Positions 53,609-64,000 of a DNA stretch of 64,000 bases are shown here, one piece after another. The notes below the pieces were generated by a model, which saw only the letters and a list, made by a program, of their open reading frames with translations, ran no database searches and was not told the DNA's origin. How positions within the stretch are numbered: position 1 is the first letter of the stretch; each line of letters begins with the position of its first letter. The position numbers were made by a program, and so were the translations under genes. The stretch is from Patiria pectinifera (taxonomy: Eukaryota > Echinodermata > Asteroidea > Valvatida > Asterinidae): assembly GCA_029964075.1 (NCBI GenBank), contig CM057136.1:8060001-8124000 (forward strand). Direction: 5' to 3'.

Positions 53609-53970
53609 CGATTCACAATGCAGTGCGCCACCAAGAGTTTGCCATGGAGAGTCAATTTTTCAAGTTTACGGTCGACAAAACATGGCCCATGTGAATGAGT
53701 GTCAGTAGACAACTTGAGCTAAGATGTTATAGATTTGGTCATGGTGTTCTGCCGCCGTACAAAAAACCCACCATATTCATAGAAAGAAAAGAAATGGGCA
53801 AATATTATACTTGAATCATACGCTTATGAAACTACTGACCGCCAAAAAGGAACACTTCCAAATGTCCCGCGCTGCGAATTTGTAGACCTCCCATAATGCA
53901 CTGAGAAAAATGAAATCTTCGTGGCCAACTCTTGGTGGCGCACTGCATTGTGAATCGCCCGAATCGAAAG
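53609..53970. mobile_element. inverted-repeat element after gene A
   Basis: GATTCACAATGCAGTGCGCC at 53,609 recurs inverted near 53,935-53,965 with the adjoining ACCAAGAGTT. The arms are about 35 bp. It may overlap the 3' untranslated region of gene A. No target duplication defined. Confidence 0.5.
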
Positions 53971-54589
53971 CATCTTTCATTTCTCGTACTCAAGGGGACA
54001 CAGCTCGCCTTAAAAAACTTGGGTGTTGTCGCCATCATGTACAACTATTGCGGTAGTCATTGATGGGAAACTTTAATACTCTTAGATCATTTGAAAAAAA
54101 AACATAGTCTGGGTTGCGCGATTATTTGTGTAACGCATGCTTCAAATTCTAGAATTCGTCACAAAATAAAATATCAAATTTTTTCATGTGTATGTCATTA
54201 TTAATAGATGTACAATATGAACATGAATATTTTAGAGTCTAATATAAATTACAAATTCGAGTACTCATATTTTAACAAAGTTGCACATTGCACTTGAGTA
54301 TTTAATTAAATGCACCATAATGAGTAGTTTTCGTTTTACCTGACATTCCTTCTTTACATATTAAGGAACAAAATATATTTAAAATGTATCAGCAATTTAG
54401 AGAGTATGGGCAAAGAATATTAAAGCATTAAGCACGTAGAGATATCTGATTACAGACGATCGTTTCTAGTAAACGTTGAATATCATGCACGCCTCTCTCT
54501 TGGTCAATGGCCTTTTCCCGAAAATCGCCATCTTGGATACATTTTGGAAGTCACCTGATGTCTTCTGGTGGCCATTGTACCAACCTCGT

Positions 54590-55640
54590 CCCCAGGGTGT
54601 CGAGCAATACGCGCCCACCGCTTCCTGCTCTCTGCTCACCCTGGTATTGGATTATTTGCATATCCAAATTGTTTGGACACGTATGCAAATTAGAAATAGT
54701 CTGGTGCCTGCCTGTGCTTTACGTTAGCGTTTGTTTTTGTATGCCTTGTCTGGGGTAAAACAGAATCAATTCGTCGCGGCGTGAGTTACGTAAACACAAT
54801 TTTCAACGTTTAAATGTTACAATCTTCTTCAGCCAATATGCAGTATCACATTCATATTGATACGAGCAAATTAGAAAGGAAAGGATTATTTTGGGGAAGG
54901 TACTAGGTGAAGACGTAATAATTAAAATAAACGTGAAAACCCGTAATGCACGTTGGAAATAACAACACCAAGTACACGATATAAATCCATTACTTAATTG
55001 CCAATTGCGTTATCACATCAGGATACAGACAGAAAGTTTTGTATCCAGGGCTGGCTATTGGAAACGAGGTTGAAAATAAAGTAAGCCCTGGGGGCGAGGT
55101 TGCATTGTCACGTGTTGGCAAGCCTCAACCTCGTCCCCAGTGCTTACTTTATTTCCAACCGCGTTTCCAATAGTAAACCCTGGATAGGAAACTTTCTTCC
55201 TGTATCCTGATTGGATACCGCAATTGGCTAGTAATGGATTTTTGTCGTGTACTTGGTGCTATATATTCACAACGTGCAGTACGTGTTTTCGCGATCATTC
55301 GTCCACGCCTTCTCAAAAATACTAATTTCCTTTCCAATTTGCTCATATTAATATGAAAAATGATACTGCATGTTGTCTCGATAAGATCGTAACAGTTTGA
55401 TTTCAAAAATCGTGTTTTCGTAACTCACGCCGTGCTCGCGCTGCTACGAATTGACTCTGTTTTTACCCCAGACACCGCATACAAAAACAAACGCTAATGT
55501 GTAACGCATATCCAGGCACCAGACTGTTCCTCATTTGCATACGTCTGCAAAAATCTTGCACATGCAAATGATCCAATACCAGGGTGAGAGAGCAGGTAGT
55601 GGTGGGCGCGTACTGCTCGACACCCTGGGTACGAGGTTGG
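54590..55640. mobile_element. 1.05-kb fold-back element, CCAACCTCGT ends
   Basis: The two halves are inverted copies over most of their length: CCAACCTCGT.CCCAGGGTG tips, GGTATTGGAT.ATTTGCAT, GTTTGTTTTTGTATGC, and further CAACCTCG boxes near the centre (about 55,100). Non-coding. Confidence 0.75.
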
Positions 55641-55718
55641 GCAAGCCTTAGATCGCTAAAACCATCCGGCTATTTGGGGCGCTGTTCGAAGTGGATGATA
55701 TCAGACACTTAGTAGACA

Positions 55719-56012
55719 TAATATGGGGACCGGTAGCTAGTTCCCCATTTAAAGTAATTGATGTAAAGATGACTATAGGGCCTGCCCGTTGTCCTCCTTG
55801 TACAGTGCGCGTGCGCAGCATGATTGACTATTTTTGAAAATAATATGCTCAGCTTTGCGCATGGATGACAGTTTACCTTACTCAAAAACTTACTCTTATA
55901 CCATAACCTGTAGGCAAAATCGCCAGTGTCTACACGAAGGCCACCTTCAAGCATTTTAACTGCATACAATCCTTGAATAGTTTTCAAATACTGAAAAGTA
56001 GTGCCCCTCACT
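55719..56012 (+). repeat. duplicate of 6,556-6,830 upstream of gene B
   Basis: Shares GGGGACCGGTA.CTAGTTCC, GCGCATG-type patches and AACTGCATA blocks with the sequence 2.7 kb upstream of gene A. It marks the second copy of the duplicated segment. Confidence 0.6.
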
Positions 56013-57579
56013 TTATTGAAAGTTGCCAGAGCCACTTTCGAATTCAGCGAAAATCGGAGCACATCACCGCACAAACTCCACGATAGTTAATGATAGCCAT
56101 GTTGCCATTTTGCAGTAGGCTGGTTCAGCGCTGACATTATCGTTGTGATTTTGTATTTAGGGGGCGGGAATCATACTCTAGGCTAGTCCTGCATATAGTT
56201 GGCATAACGTATTCCTAATCTATTTCCCACTACCTGTCCCTACTTTCGAAGTCCGAATGACAATGGAGGGACCGCGAACCAGTCTAATCAGACACTTTCA
56301 GAAAATATGTTGCACTTTTTGTCAAAATTAATATCTGAATTTATCTCTTCGGTAACAAGCTGCGCGTTTTAAAATACCCGCAACATATTTTGCAAGGCTC
56401 TAGTGCGGCGCGGTAACACGTACCGCCATTATTTTTATACAATTTTAAAGCTTGGAATTTTAACTTTATCCCTGGCGAGTATTGGTTTGATATTAAACCC
56501 TAAAAAGGTCTGGGGGGGGGGGGGGTTGCAATCCGCCCACCCCGGCTGAAAGATAGTGAAAATAACCCGGCCCTTTTAGGGTTTTAAAAGAGATTTAAAA
56601 TTATTCGTGTTCAAATAAAGGCATGTCGAAAACAAACTCACCGATTTCAAGGAACATCAGATACAAACTTGAGTAAACAAGCTGTTGAAAAGAAAGCAAA
56701 AAACAAAACAAAAACAAAACAAACAAACAAACAAACACCCCAACAACCCAACAAACAAACAAGTTGATTTATATTAAAAACACATTGAACTTGAAACGAA
56801 GAACAACATATATATTCCATGGTTCCATTTATTAAATCGCGTACTGATGTTACCGAACTTTGAGATGCAGTCACATCAATACGCGATTTCAATAAATTTG
56901 TTGAACTATGGAACCGTCAGAGTGTATTTAGCGTGTGTTCTTTGCTAACGCTTTTCTTCAAAATGGTACAATGGATATACATGAAACTTTCACCAAATAC
57001 GTCCAAAATACCAGCCTATTACGTATCTCATTTGCACTTGTGTTGATAATTGCTACATATTTTAATATTTTCTTTAATTTGGGTCCAGATCATTCTGACT
57101 CACCCCCTGTACATGAGATTTATTATTGACAAACCCATTTTAGTGCCTCATTAACATGACCCAAAACGCAGCTTACGACATCACTGCATATTATTGGTTG
57201 TAAACTAGCAACATTTTCCCAACCAGTCTAAAAGTTTACCACCATTCCAAAAGCTTTTCCTAATTCACATTTTCTCCCAATTGTTTTAACCTGTGTGCTT
57301 CACGGATGTGAGATGGTATAAGAATGTCACATGTTATGATTATAAATAAAATATGCACTCTAAAGTTACTCTCTGTAACCTGTGATACACAAGCACTGAG
57401 GAATGTAAATTGATAATCTCTAAAGGTAAACGAGCAAATGAACCTTTATGCCTTGAAGTGTATGTGAGAGATGTTATTATGTATTACTGGTAACCTAAAC
57501 TTCATATAACAGTGTAGGAGAACCGCAAGGCACATTGTTTTCTATACGAAAGTTGTGGCAAGTACATGTATATTATCAT
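56013..57579. other. intergenic between genes A and B
   Basis: A G-run MITE-like scrap lies near 56,505-56,600 and a CAAA-rich simple stretch at 56,695-56,765. No gene was recognised. Confidence 0.4.
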
Positions 57580-57927
57580 TAGGCCAAAACAAATGGTTGG
57601 TCGCTGGTCAGACCAAAGTTCCGGAAGTGATGCGGCGATGCGTCCCCCCCCCCTTTCTGAAGCTTGGATAGTACAGACAAAGTGGGTACTATATTGACAT
57701 TTTTTGGTGTCCTCATATACCTTGGTGTCCTCCAACACTTGCCTTGGTGCCCTCCATCATTTGTTTTTGTGCCCTTCCCCATTCCTTGGTGCTCCTTGGT
57801 ACGCACGGAGGGCGCTGTTGAAGCTAACGCGGACAATTTTGAAAAAAATAGTATTGACGCGCATGATCACACGCGCTGACGCACGCGCTGACCAGAGACC
57901 GACTATATATGTATTTGTTTGGCCTTA
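57580..57927. mobile_element. MITE with GGCCAAA.CAAAT ends, TA flanks
   Basis: Inverted ends (A)GGCCAAA(A)CAAAT plus GGTC/CTGGTCAG boxes, bounded by TA. The interior holds a degenerate repeat of CCTTGGTGTCCTCC. About 345 bp, non-coding. Confidence 0.6.
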
Positions 57928-58135
57928 CGTACTTTTCTTATATCTATGATATCTAAATACATCATAACGGATTTGTATAATATGGAGAATGTTGAATGTG
58001 TACATATAAGAGAGACTTATATTGTTTTGCAATAAGACTCCACATAATGGAGTTCCTAGGTAAATCTACGGTAGTTTCTTTAACAATGAAGTGCCAAAAT
58101 GTACCACCTGGAAAACCACAAGTCTGTCATTATTC

Positions 58136-58783
58136 AGGGTGAATCAAAAAAAGCGGAACTAAAATCCAAAAAATATATATTTTTTATTTAAAAAAATATG
58201 TAGCACCAAAAATAACAATGACTGGAAAGCCAATTTCATCAGCTACTTATATGACAAAATTACTGAAATTTGTCAATCCGTTCAAAGAATCACCTTTTAA
58301 ATGGAATTACCCTAAAGCCTGAAAGCAATTTATTGTGTGTTTTGACTGTTTGGAACAACAAAGACAATGACACAGAATACTTGTTTCACCAACTGTCAAC
58401 AACTGTAGTACACAATTTATTAACAATGGTAAGGCAAACACATATGATTTATAAAATCCGCTGTTTTTTAAAAGACGGGCCTTCAAAAAGACTTTGTTGA
58501 ATTTTTTTTCACCTTTAAACTGAGGTTTTATCGCTGGTGATGTTTGAAGACAATTGTGACAACGATTCTTGGAATTGCATTTTTGGACGAAACCGGTTTT
58601 AGGTTATTGTGTTTAAATGGTGATATTCTTTGAGCGGATTTAGCTATTTCAGTATTTCTTTTTTCATTTAAAAGCAGCTTATAAAATAGGCTTTCCAGAC
58701 ATTATTATTTCTGGTGCTACATTTTTTTTTAAATATGAAATATAATTTTTTGGTTTTGGGTTCCGGTTTTTTTTACTCACCCT
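58136..58783. mobile_element. inverted-repeat element, AGGGTGA ends
   Basis: Ends AGGGTGA.TCAAAAAAA and complement, with about 80 bp of alignable inverted sequence on each side (GTAGCACCA / TGGTGCTAC, GGAAAGCC / GGCTTTCC). About 650 bp. No transposase frame recognised. Confidence 0.65.
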
Positions 58784-59374
58784 ATCTTAGGCCAAGTAAA
58801 AAAAAAAGCCAGTTTCTCGTCACCACCCGCTACCTGTTGTTTCCCGCCAGCCTCTTTTGTTTTTGTTTTTAATTCATACACCTGAATAAACTTTGCACAG
58901 AATTGTCGATATATCTTGTCTTTTTTCCAATAAAATTGTATTTCTAAAGGATTATTTCTCTGCTGGGCATAGTCTTGTATCAGCAAAATAGTTGAGAAAA
59001 TTGAAGAATCCATCTACCATCTTGGAAAATCCGCCATTTTAGGAAAAAAAGTGCCCGCCTCCTTTTGTTTTTCTCCAAAAAAAAGCCAGACGAGAGACTA
59101 CTTATTCCTTTTTTTACTCGGCTTTGCTGTTCATTGAAAATATATTTGCACACGACATTTTATTGTACATGCACCAGAGAATAGAAAAGATGTATAAACA
59201 AATAAAAAAGAAATTGTAACGGTATTATTTCACAGCAACATGTGTTACATGTCTCTTGAAAATAATTAAAACAATAAGTTTATAAAATGCAATCATTTAT
59301 ATAAGAAAACAGAAATTTCCAATGGCGAGTTTAGACATACAATTGATGAAATTATAGCAGCCTTGCTTACTTCA
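58784..59374. other. intergenic, no feature recognised
   Basis: AT-rich; no repeat ends or coding signal could be supported. Confidence 0.4.
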
Positions 59375-59843
59375 TGCGCGTATTTTTGTTCATTCAAACC
59401 CTTCGTAGGATTCATACCTGTACTCGCGAAACCTTTTTAAATAGCTTTTGAATAATGATTCCTGCAGCTTTTTTTGAATAGTGGCGCATTCTCGTTTTTC
59501 AAACCCATCAAATTAATGGTTACCTAGTGCCCCATTAGGTGAAAAACACCGCCGTATTCAATTGGTCAAATAGCCGGTTAACAGGCAGGGCTGGTCTGAA
59601 AAGCAATATTTGTGCGTTTCACAAAGACACCGACAGAACCTTTACTACCTGATGACTTCGATAACGAGCAACGTGATAGTTGTCTTGGACTTGGAGGACA
59701 GTATCATTTGGTTTTGGTTCGTGAGCGGCCGGCAGTACCACGCAGTTGAACTATCTCCGTGGTAGTTCATTTTGCGCTGGTTATTCAGTGCAACTTTGGG
59801 TTTTGATCAAGCTGTTGGGAGCAAAAACCATGTCAGCTTACCA
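59375..59843 (+). promoter_or_regulatory. promoter and 5' leader of gene B with conserved uORF
   Basis: Homologous to 8,740-9,271. The five-codon upstream frame (59,830-59,847) is identical in its peptide to that of gene A, and its TGA again overlaps the ATG at 59,844. Confidence 0.55.
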
Positions 59844-59901
59844 ATGACAGCCATGTTGTCTACGTATTTGGCCTTTGCAACCTTTCTGGTTTCCGTTTAC
59901 G
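59844..59901 (+). CDS. gene B exon 1: signal peptide
   Basis: Same length and phase as gene A exon 1, ending G|GTAAGT. It encodes a Met followed by the hydrophobic LAFATFLVSVY. The four or so substitutions compared with A keep the hydrophobic character, which fits a functional secretion signal. Confidence 0.78.
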
Positions 59902-60302
59902 GTAAGTTGCTACATTTATTCCAGTATTTTATACATGGTAGCTTGGATTACTAAAGCGAATGAAAAAGAGGAATTTTGATTGGAAAAGTTGAATAAACAC
60001 AAATGTTCGCTTGTTTCGTGGTAAATTAACTTTGGATGATTGGTGACATATGGTCGACATTCCTGTTCGGTATAAATTAGTTTTAAGTTATTTTACGGTC
60101 TTCATGGAATTGGTAGACAGTTATTCCGAAGCCAGTAGGTTTGTGGGTGTATGGATCCTACCAAATAAGCCTGACAGGTGTTTTACAGGTGTTTTTTTTT
60201 CAAGTGCAGTGGAAACAGCATACTATGTGTTGAAATATGGCTCTGACATCGTTTGATGTATGCAGATAATTATTAAGAATTGATTATTTTTTTAGTGTTC
60301 TT

Positions 60303-60324
60303 TTCCATTGTGAAGGATACTAAA

Positions 60325-60356
<32 letters not shown>

Positions 60357-60358
60357 AC
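60303..60358 (+). repeat. AAC trinucleotide microsatellite
   Basis: About 18 AAC-type units with a few interruptions, in gene B intron 1. Confidence 0.85.
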
Positions 60359-60712
60359 CAATAACACTAACAACATATCCGCGTTTGTTTTTGTTACAAA
60401 CGCAAGGGGATCGGGCAAGCAATTGTACATCGCCCAGTTAATTATTAATATTTACATGACAGAGCAGAAAAAAGTCACGATATTCAACATTTTCTTCAAA
60501 ATAAACCATGAATGCTTTTTGTCACAGTCAGGAATTTAAATTCCACAGTTCTAGGTCGGGCCAGCCGGTGAATGATTATCAGCTTAATCCTTAGGGCCCA
60601 ATCCCCAAAATAGTTCATTTGTATTAAACTTTCCATAATGAGTGAACAAGTGGAATGTGCCAGCCCACATAAATTGGGTAGCCACTCCCATTCCGAGTCC
60701 TCTGTTAGCCCA

Positions 60713-61520
60713 CGGATCCTACACATGGATTAACGACTCGGCCAAACTCCTGGTTAGACGCGTGATAACGGCCCGTACAGTTGGGGATACCACGAATACT
60801 TGTCAACAAATACCCCTGTTACAACTAACCAACGGATAATGTATCACCAACCGATCATGTCACACAAATTGACCGATACTGTATCACTAACCGATAATGT
60901 AACAGAAATTGACCGATGGTGTAGTAAAAATGTACTACACTGTCAGTCGATTGTTGTTACATTATCGGTCTTGCCCGATAATGTAACAAAATTTGACCGA
61001 TAGTGTAGTAACATTAACTACACTATCAGTCAATTTCTGTTACATTATCGGTTAGTGATACAGTATCAGTCAATTTGTGTGACATTATCGGTTGGTGATA
61101 CATTATCCGTCGGTTACTACATTATCAGTTGTAACAACCCCTGCGCGCGGCGGCTTTCAGATTTGCAGGGTTGTGCGCCCGATCTGGTTTCGAGGACTCT
61201 CAAGCCAGCTAATAATGTTTTTGAATATTCATGATCCTACATTTTGGGACTTTATTATGGAATTCTGCTCAGTGTAACTACATAACCATGTTAATACCGA
61301 GCATGACATCCTTAGCTTTTACATATGAAACTATGAAATGTCGCATTGGTTTCATCGGTTCGGGACCACATCTCTCTAAAACTTTGTAATGTAAGCCCAA
61401 TCAAAAACAAGATTTGGGTAAATGGTGTTCTCCTCGGAAAGGTGTCACATTTGACGTTTATTTATACTTCATCTATGACGACAAAAAGTCCTCCATAATA
61501 AATATGGAAATGAACACTGT
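60713..61520 (-). repeat. inverted relative of the 21.5-24.1 kb repeat
   Basis: ACGGATCCTACACA to CGCGTGATAACGGCC is the complement of 24,005-24,072, and 61,141-61,520 continues as the complement of about 23,960 back to 23,690. The MITE at 60,817-61,136 interrupts it. Shared with intron 2 of gene A but in the opposite direction. Confidence 0.65.
60817..61136. mobile_element. structured palindromic MITE, TGTTACAACT ends
   Basis: 320 bp with ends TGTTACAACT / AGTTGTAACA and ACCCC duplicated on both sides (60,812-60,816; 61,137-61,141). The whole element folds into a long hairpin made of repeated ACCGATAATGTAAC and AATTGACCGAT motifs in both directions. Non-coding. Confidence 0.8.
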
Positions 61521-61868
61521 TTTAATACTCGATATTTCTTCATTTTTTTTCCTTATTGAAAGATGTGTAAATAAAATTTAAACACATGTTGCAATCCAAA
61601 GACCCTTTCTTTGTATTTGTTATCGACTTATCTTTCGATGTTACGATGTAAATTACGTATTTGCTGTACACATTATAAACCAAACACGTTTTTATCAAAA
61701 ATCCATCAAAGTTAGCCGAAAATAGGCTGAAACGGTCACCATGCTCGCACGAGCCTGATATCACCGCAGATATCGCCGCCGGATTTGTCTATACCTTAAA
61801 ATTCACAAAACTCTTAAAAATAACAATAAAAAAACGCAAATTGTTGGTAATATCTTTAAAAAAAAATG

Positions 61869-62108
61869 CCCAATGCATTGCCAGTCATTCAAGTAAATCG
61901 GTAATCATTGACAGTAGGCTATTCAGCCGACGAAGCTTTTATCGTCTTTTGCCTAACGAGCGTGGCTATGGCGCTTAATTGATTCGCCAATCAATTAAGG
62001 TTGACCGTCATTGTTTGGTTCAATGACAAATGAGCGCTGCGCTACGGCGTACGCCCGCCCTGACGCCATTTGTAAAGGTTAATGATGACGACGGCATTGT
62101 ACTTTTAG
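61869..62108 (+). repeat. intron segment shared with gene A (17,397-17,641)
   Basis: Lies about 0.77 kb before gene B exon 2. The TTAATTGATT-CGCC-AATCAATTAA palindrome at 61,975-61,998 is identical to the one in gene A. Confidence 0.7.
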
Positions 62109-62454
62109 CAGGTGAATAGTCACCACCCCTTTGCATTTATTTTCAAGATGATAATTAAGAAATATTGATGGAATGTTTTATGCAATACAGAAAAATATAA
62201 ACACACACAATATTACGACATACGACAAGTTTTAACAAGCGGCCCTCTCTCTTTCGTCTCTTGACAATGATTTATGCCTTGTCGGTCTGTTCAAAAATAT
62301 TCTTGCTGTACGTATTATTAACGGGGTGGGGGGGGGGGGGGACAGGGGGATGAGGGTCACTACGTACCTCTATCCCACAGCAAATGAGTGTCTGGATTTT
62401 CTGTTTCTTTCCGCTGCCCTCCGGCTGTGAGATAACCCAAAAATAATAACCCAG

Positions 62455-62668
62455 CCCCTTTCGGGTTAAGGGCCCCGATTTGGGGGGATTCTAGATGATC
62501 TGTGGTGCGATCTCAGACCTTTTCTGACCACCTTAACTACCTTTTTCTGAGAAGAAGATGGTAGTGTACGCGGTGCCTGCCTTTATTGCGACGTCACTTA
62601 AAACAAAGAAAAACTTCTTTTGGGGGGGGGGGGGAGTGCCCCCTTTGCCCTCCCCCCATTCACCCTTG
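62455..62668. mobile_element. partial relative of the 27,074 hAT-like MITE
   Basis: Matches the right two thirds of 27,074-27,393 (AAGGGCCCCGA.TT, CTGTGGTGCGATCT, TGCCTGCCTTTATTGCGACG, G-run then C-run) and ends CACCCTTG. The left end is unclear. Confidence 0.65.
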
Positions 62669-62873
62669 GACAGAGGTCTCCGCTCGTTTTTTTTATCCAT
62701 CCACAAAGGTGAACGACCGAAGACCCGACACAGAAGGCACCCGCTGATTGGTCAAAGTCTAGAGGTCAAGGTGCGGTTGTCTTGACTAATTAATCAGCGA
62801 ATCTGTTTATATGTAATAGACCGTATCGACTACCCCTCCATTGTACAGTTTTGTATTCATCCCCCATTCTCAG

Positions 62874-63020
62874 TTTACCTAGGTGACGCAGACGGCGAGG
62901 TTAGGTCGTGTAATTACTACGGCCGTCCACCTAAGCCTGTGCCCGGCGAGCGTTGGATGAAGACGGCACCGCGAGAGGCGTACCATCGATGCCATCAGCA
63001 GACTTACACGGGCCCTACAG
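62874..63020 (+). CDS. gene B exon 2: N-terminal Cys-containing segment
   Basis: 147 bases, phase 1 at both ends, with acceptor TTCTCAG and donor G|GTATAT. Reads VRSCNYYGRPPKPVPGERW, then EAYHRCHQQTYTGPT, close to gene A exon 2. Both cysteines are kept. The module is not assigned to a family. Confidence 0.8.
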
Positions 63021-63079
63021 GTATATCATGATAGACTCCGTGCATGAACAGTAGGTAGCGTTTCGTCACCACACCCACC

Positions 63080-63810
63080 ACAAGGTGACTGACTGATTGA
63101 CAAACTGACTGACTGACTTAGTAACTGACTGGGTGACTGACTGACAGATTGGGTGACTGACTGAGTGAAGGAGTGACTGACAGACTGGATGACTCCCCGA
63201 GTGAGTGACTGACAGACTCGGTGACTGACTGAATGACTGAGTGGGTGACAGGGCGGTGACTGACTGACTGAGTGAGGGGGAGTTAGACAATCTCTCAGTC
63301 AGCCACCCAGTCTGTCACCCAGTCTGTCACCCAGACAGTCACCCAGTCTGTCACCACGTCAGTCACACAGTCAGTCACCCAGTAGGGGAGTCAGTCAGTT
63401 AGTCAGTCAGCCACTCACTCACTCAGTCGCCGCGTCTGTCAGCCACTCACTCACTCAGTCAGGCACCCAGTCTGTCAGTCCTCATTCACTTACTCAGTCA
63501 CCCAGTCTGTCAGTCTGAGTGAGTGGCTAACAGACTAGGTGACTGACTGAGTGAGTGGCTGACTGACTCCCCGACTGACTCCCCCACGGGGTGACAGACT
63601 GTGTGACTGACAGGGTGACAGACTGGGTGGCTGACTGAGGGACTGTCTAACTGAGTGAGTGGCTGACAAATTGGGTGGCTGACTCCCCGAGTGATTGGCT
63701 GACTGACTGACCCCCTCCCCGACTGACTGAATAAATGAATGAATGTATGAATGAACGATCGAGTGACCGACCGACCGACCGACTGATTAAACTGACTGAC
63801 TGACTTGTGA
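63080..63810 (+). repeat. GACT/CAGT tetranucleotide satellite in gene B intron 2
   Basis: Arrays of GACTGACT units with GTCAGTCACCCAGTCTGTC-type inverted stretches (63,285-63,515). Equivalent in position to the array in gene A intron 2. Ser-rich frames here are repeat translations. Confidence 0.82.
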
Positions 63811-63844
63811 TTTTTTTTTTTTAATCTCCATGACTTTGTGACAG

Positions 63845-63952
63845 GTTGCTGCAATGGGAAACCACTCGGTATGAAAGATGGCTCCATCCCAGACAGTAGC
63901 ATCACGGAATTGAGGCATCACGACATTTGGGTGACAGCTTTTGCGCGACTAG
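63845..63952 (+). CDS. gene B exon 3: start of F5/8 type C domain (gene continues beyond window)
   Basis: 108 bases, phase 1 to phase 1 (TGTGACAG acceptor, G|GTATGG donor). Reads CCNGKPLGMKDGSIPDSSIT then an aromatic stretch to FARLG, the opening of a discoidin domain. One codon longer than in gene A. The remaining exons must lie to the right of the window. Confidence 0.82.
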
Positions 63953-64000
63953 GTATGGTATTTTCTTAAGGAGTTGAACATTGGTTTAATGGACCACCTT

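Noticed and set aside
63066-63905. Ser/Gln-rich frames on the minus strand at the right edge
   Set aside because: Same cause: GACT satellite in intron 2 of gene B.

Overview
This is a window of an animal nuclear genome, AT-rich and full of mobile DNA. Spliced genes with GT-AG introns, a glycosyltransferase of family GT31, a secreted discoidin-domain (F5/8 type C) gene pair, a Polinton/Maverick and many short palindromic transposons point to a marine invertebrate, most likely an invertebrate deuterostome (echinoderm, hemichordate or lancelet). The species cannot be fixed from sequence alone.

Layout: 1-4,997 is repeat-bearing intergenic DNA. An intronless beta-1,3-galactosyltransferase-like gene lies at 4,998-6,467 (+). 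Gene A, a small secreted F5/8C protein, runs on the + strand from 9,272 to 53,578 in five phase-1 exons (9,272-9,329; 20,075-20,221; 24,801-24,905; 49,184 to about 49,434/49,471; 53,439-53,578). Its introns hold nearly all of the mobile DNA. A tandem paralogue, gene B, starts at 59,844 and leaves the window after its third exon. Upstream DNA (6,556-6,830 against 55,719-56,012), promoter, a tiny uORF, exons and some intron sequence are shared between A and B, so a whole segment was duplicated. Most transposons visible in A are absent from B and so entered later or were lost from B.

The largest insertion is a 15,293-bp Polinton at 32,520-47,812 in intron 3 of gene A. It has 603-bp inverted repeats (about four mismatches by eye), 5'-AG ends and a perfect 6-bp TCAATC target duplication. 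Leftward genes encode a packaging ATPase, a small membrane-active-like protein (with an in-frame stop), an unknown conserved protein, a chromodomain integrase, the penton-like minor capsid, a pX-like core protein, a double-jelly-roll major capsid (frameshifted, apparently with an internal deletion) and an adenain-like protease. Rightward genes are an unknown 118-aa protein and a spliced, protein-primed DNA polymerase B with four N-terminal C2H2 zinc fingers, broken by a frameshift. The module set (capsid, packaging, maturation protease, integrase, self-primed polymerase) is that of a virus-like transposon, but this copy looks unable to make all its proteins.

The Polinton landed inside an older 1.65-kb terminal-inverted-repeat element (32,163-49,118 without the Polinton). 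Two more copies of that element sit in a larger element with 9-bp duplications (25,590-31,255) that also holds a LINE reverse-transcriptase remnant, itself split by a hAT-like MITE. Further items: a Penelope-like element with long inverted arms (11,278-14,682), four TTAA-flanked elements of about 0.5 kb, a fold-back family with long hairpins, several hAT-like MITEs with 8-bp duplications, and GACT, GAGTAC and GAGTCC satellites. No tRNA, rRNA or CRISPR locus was recognised.
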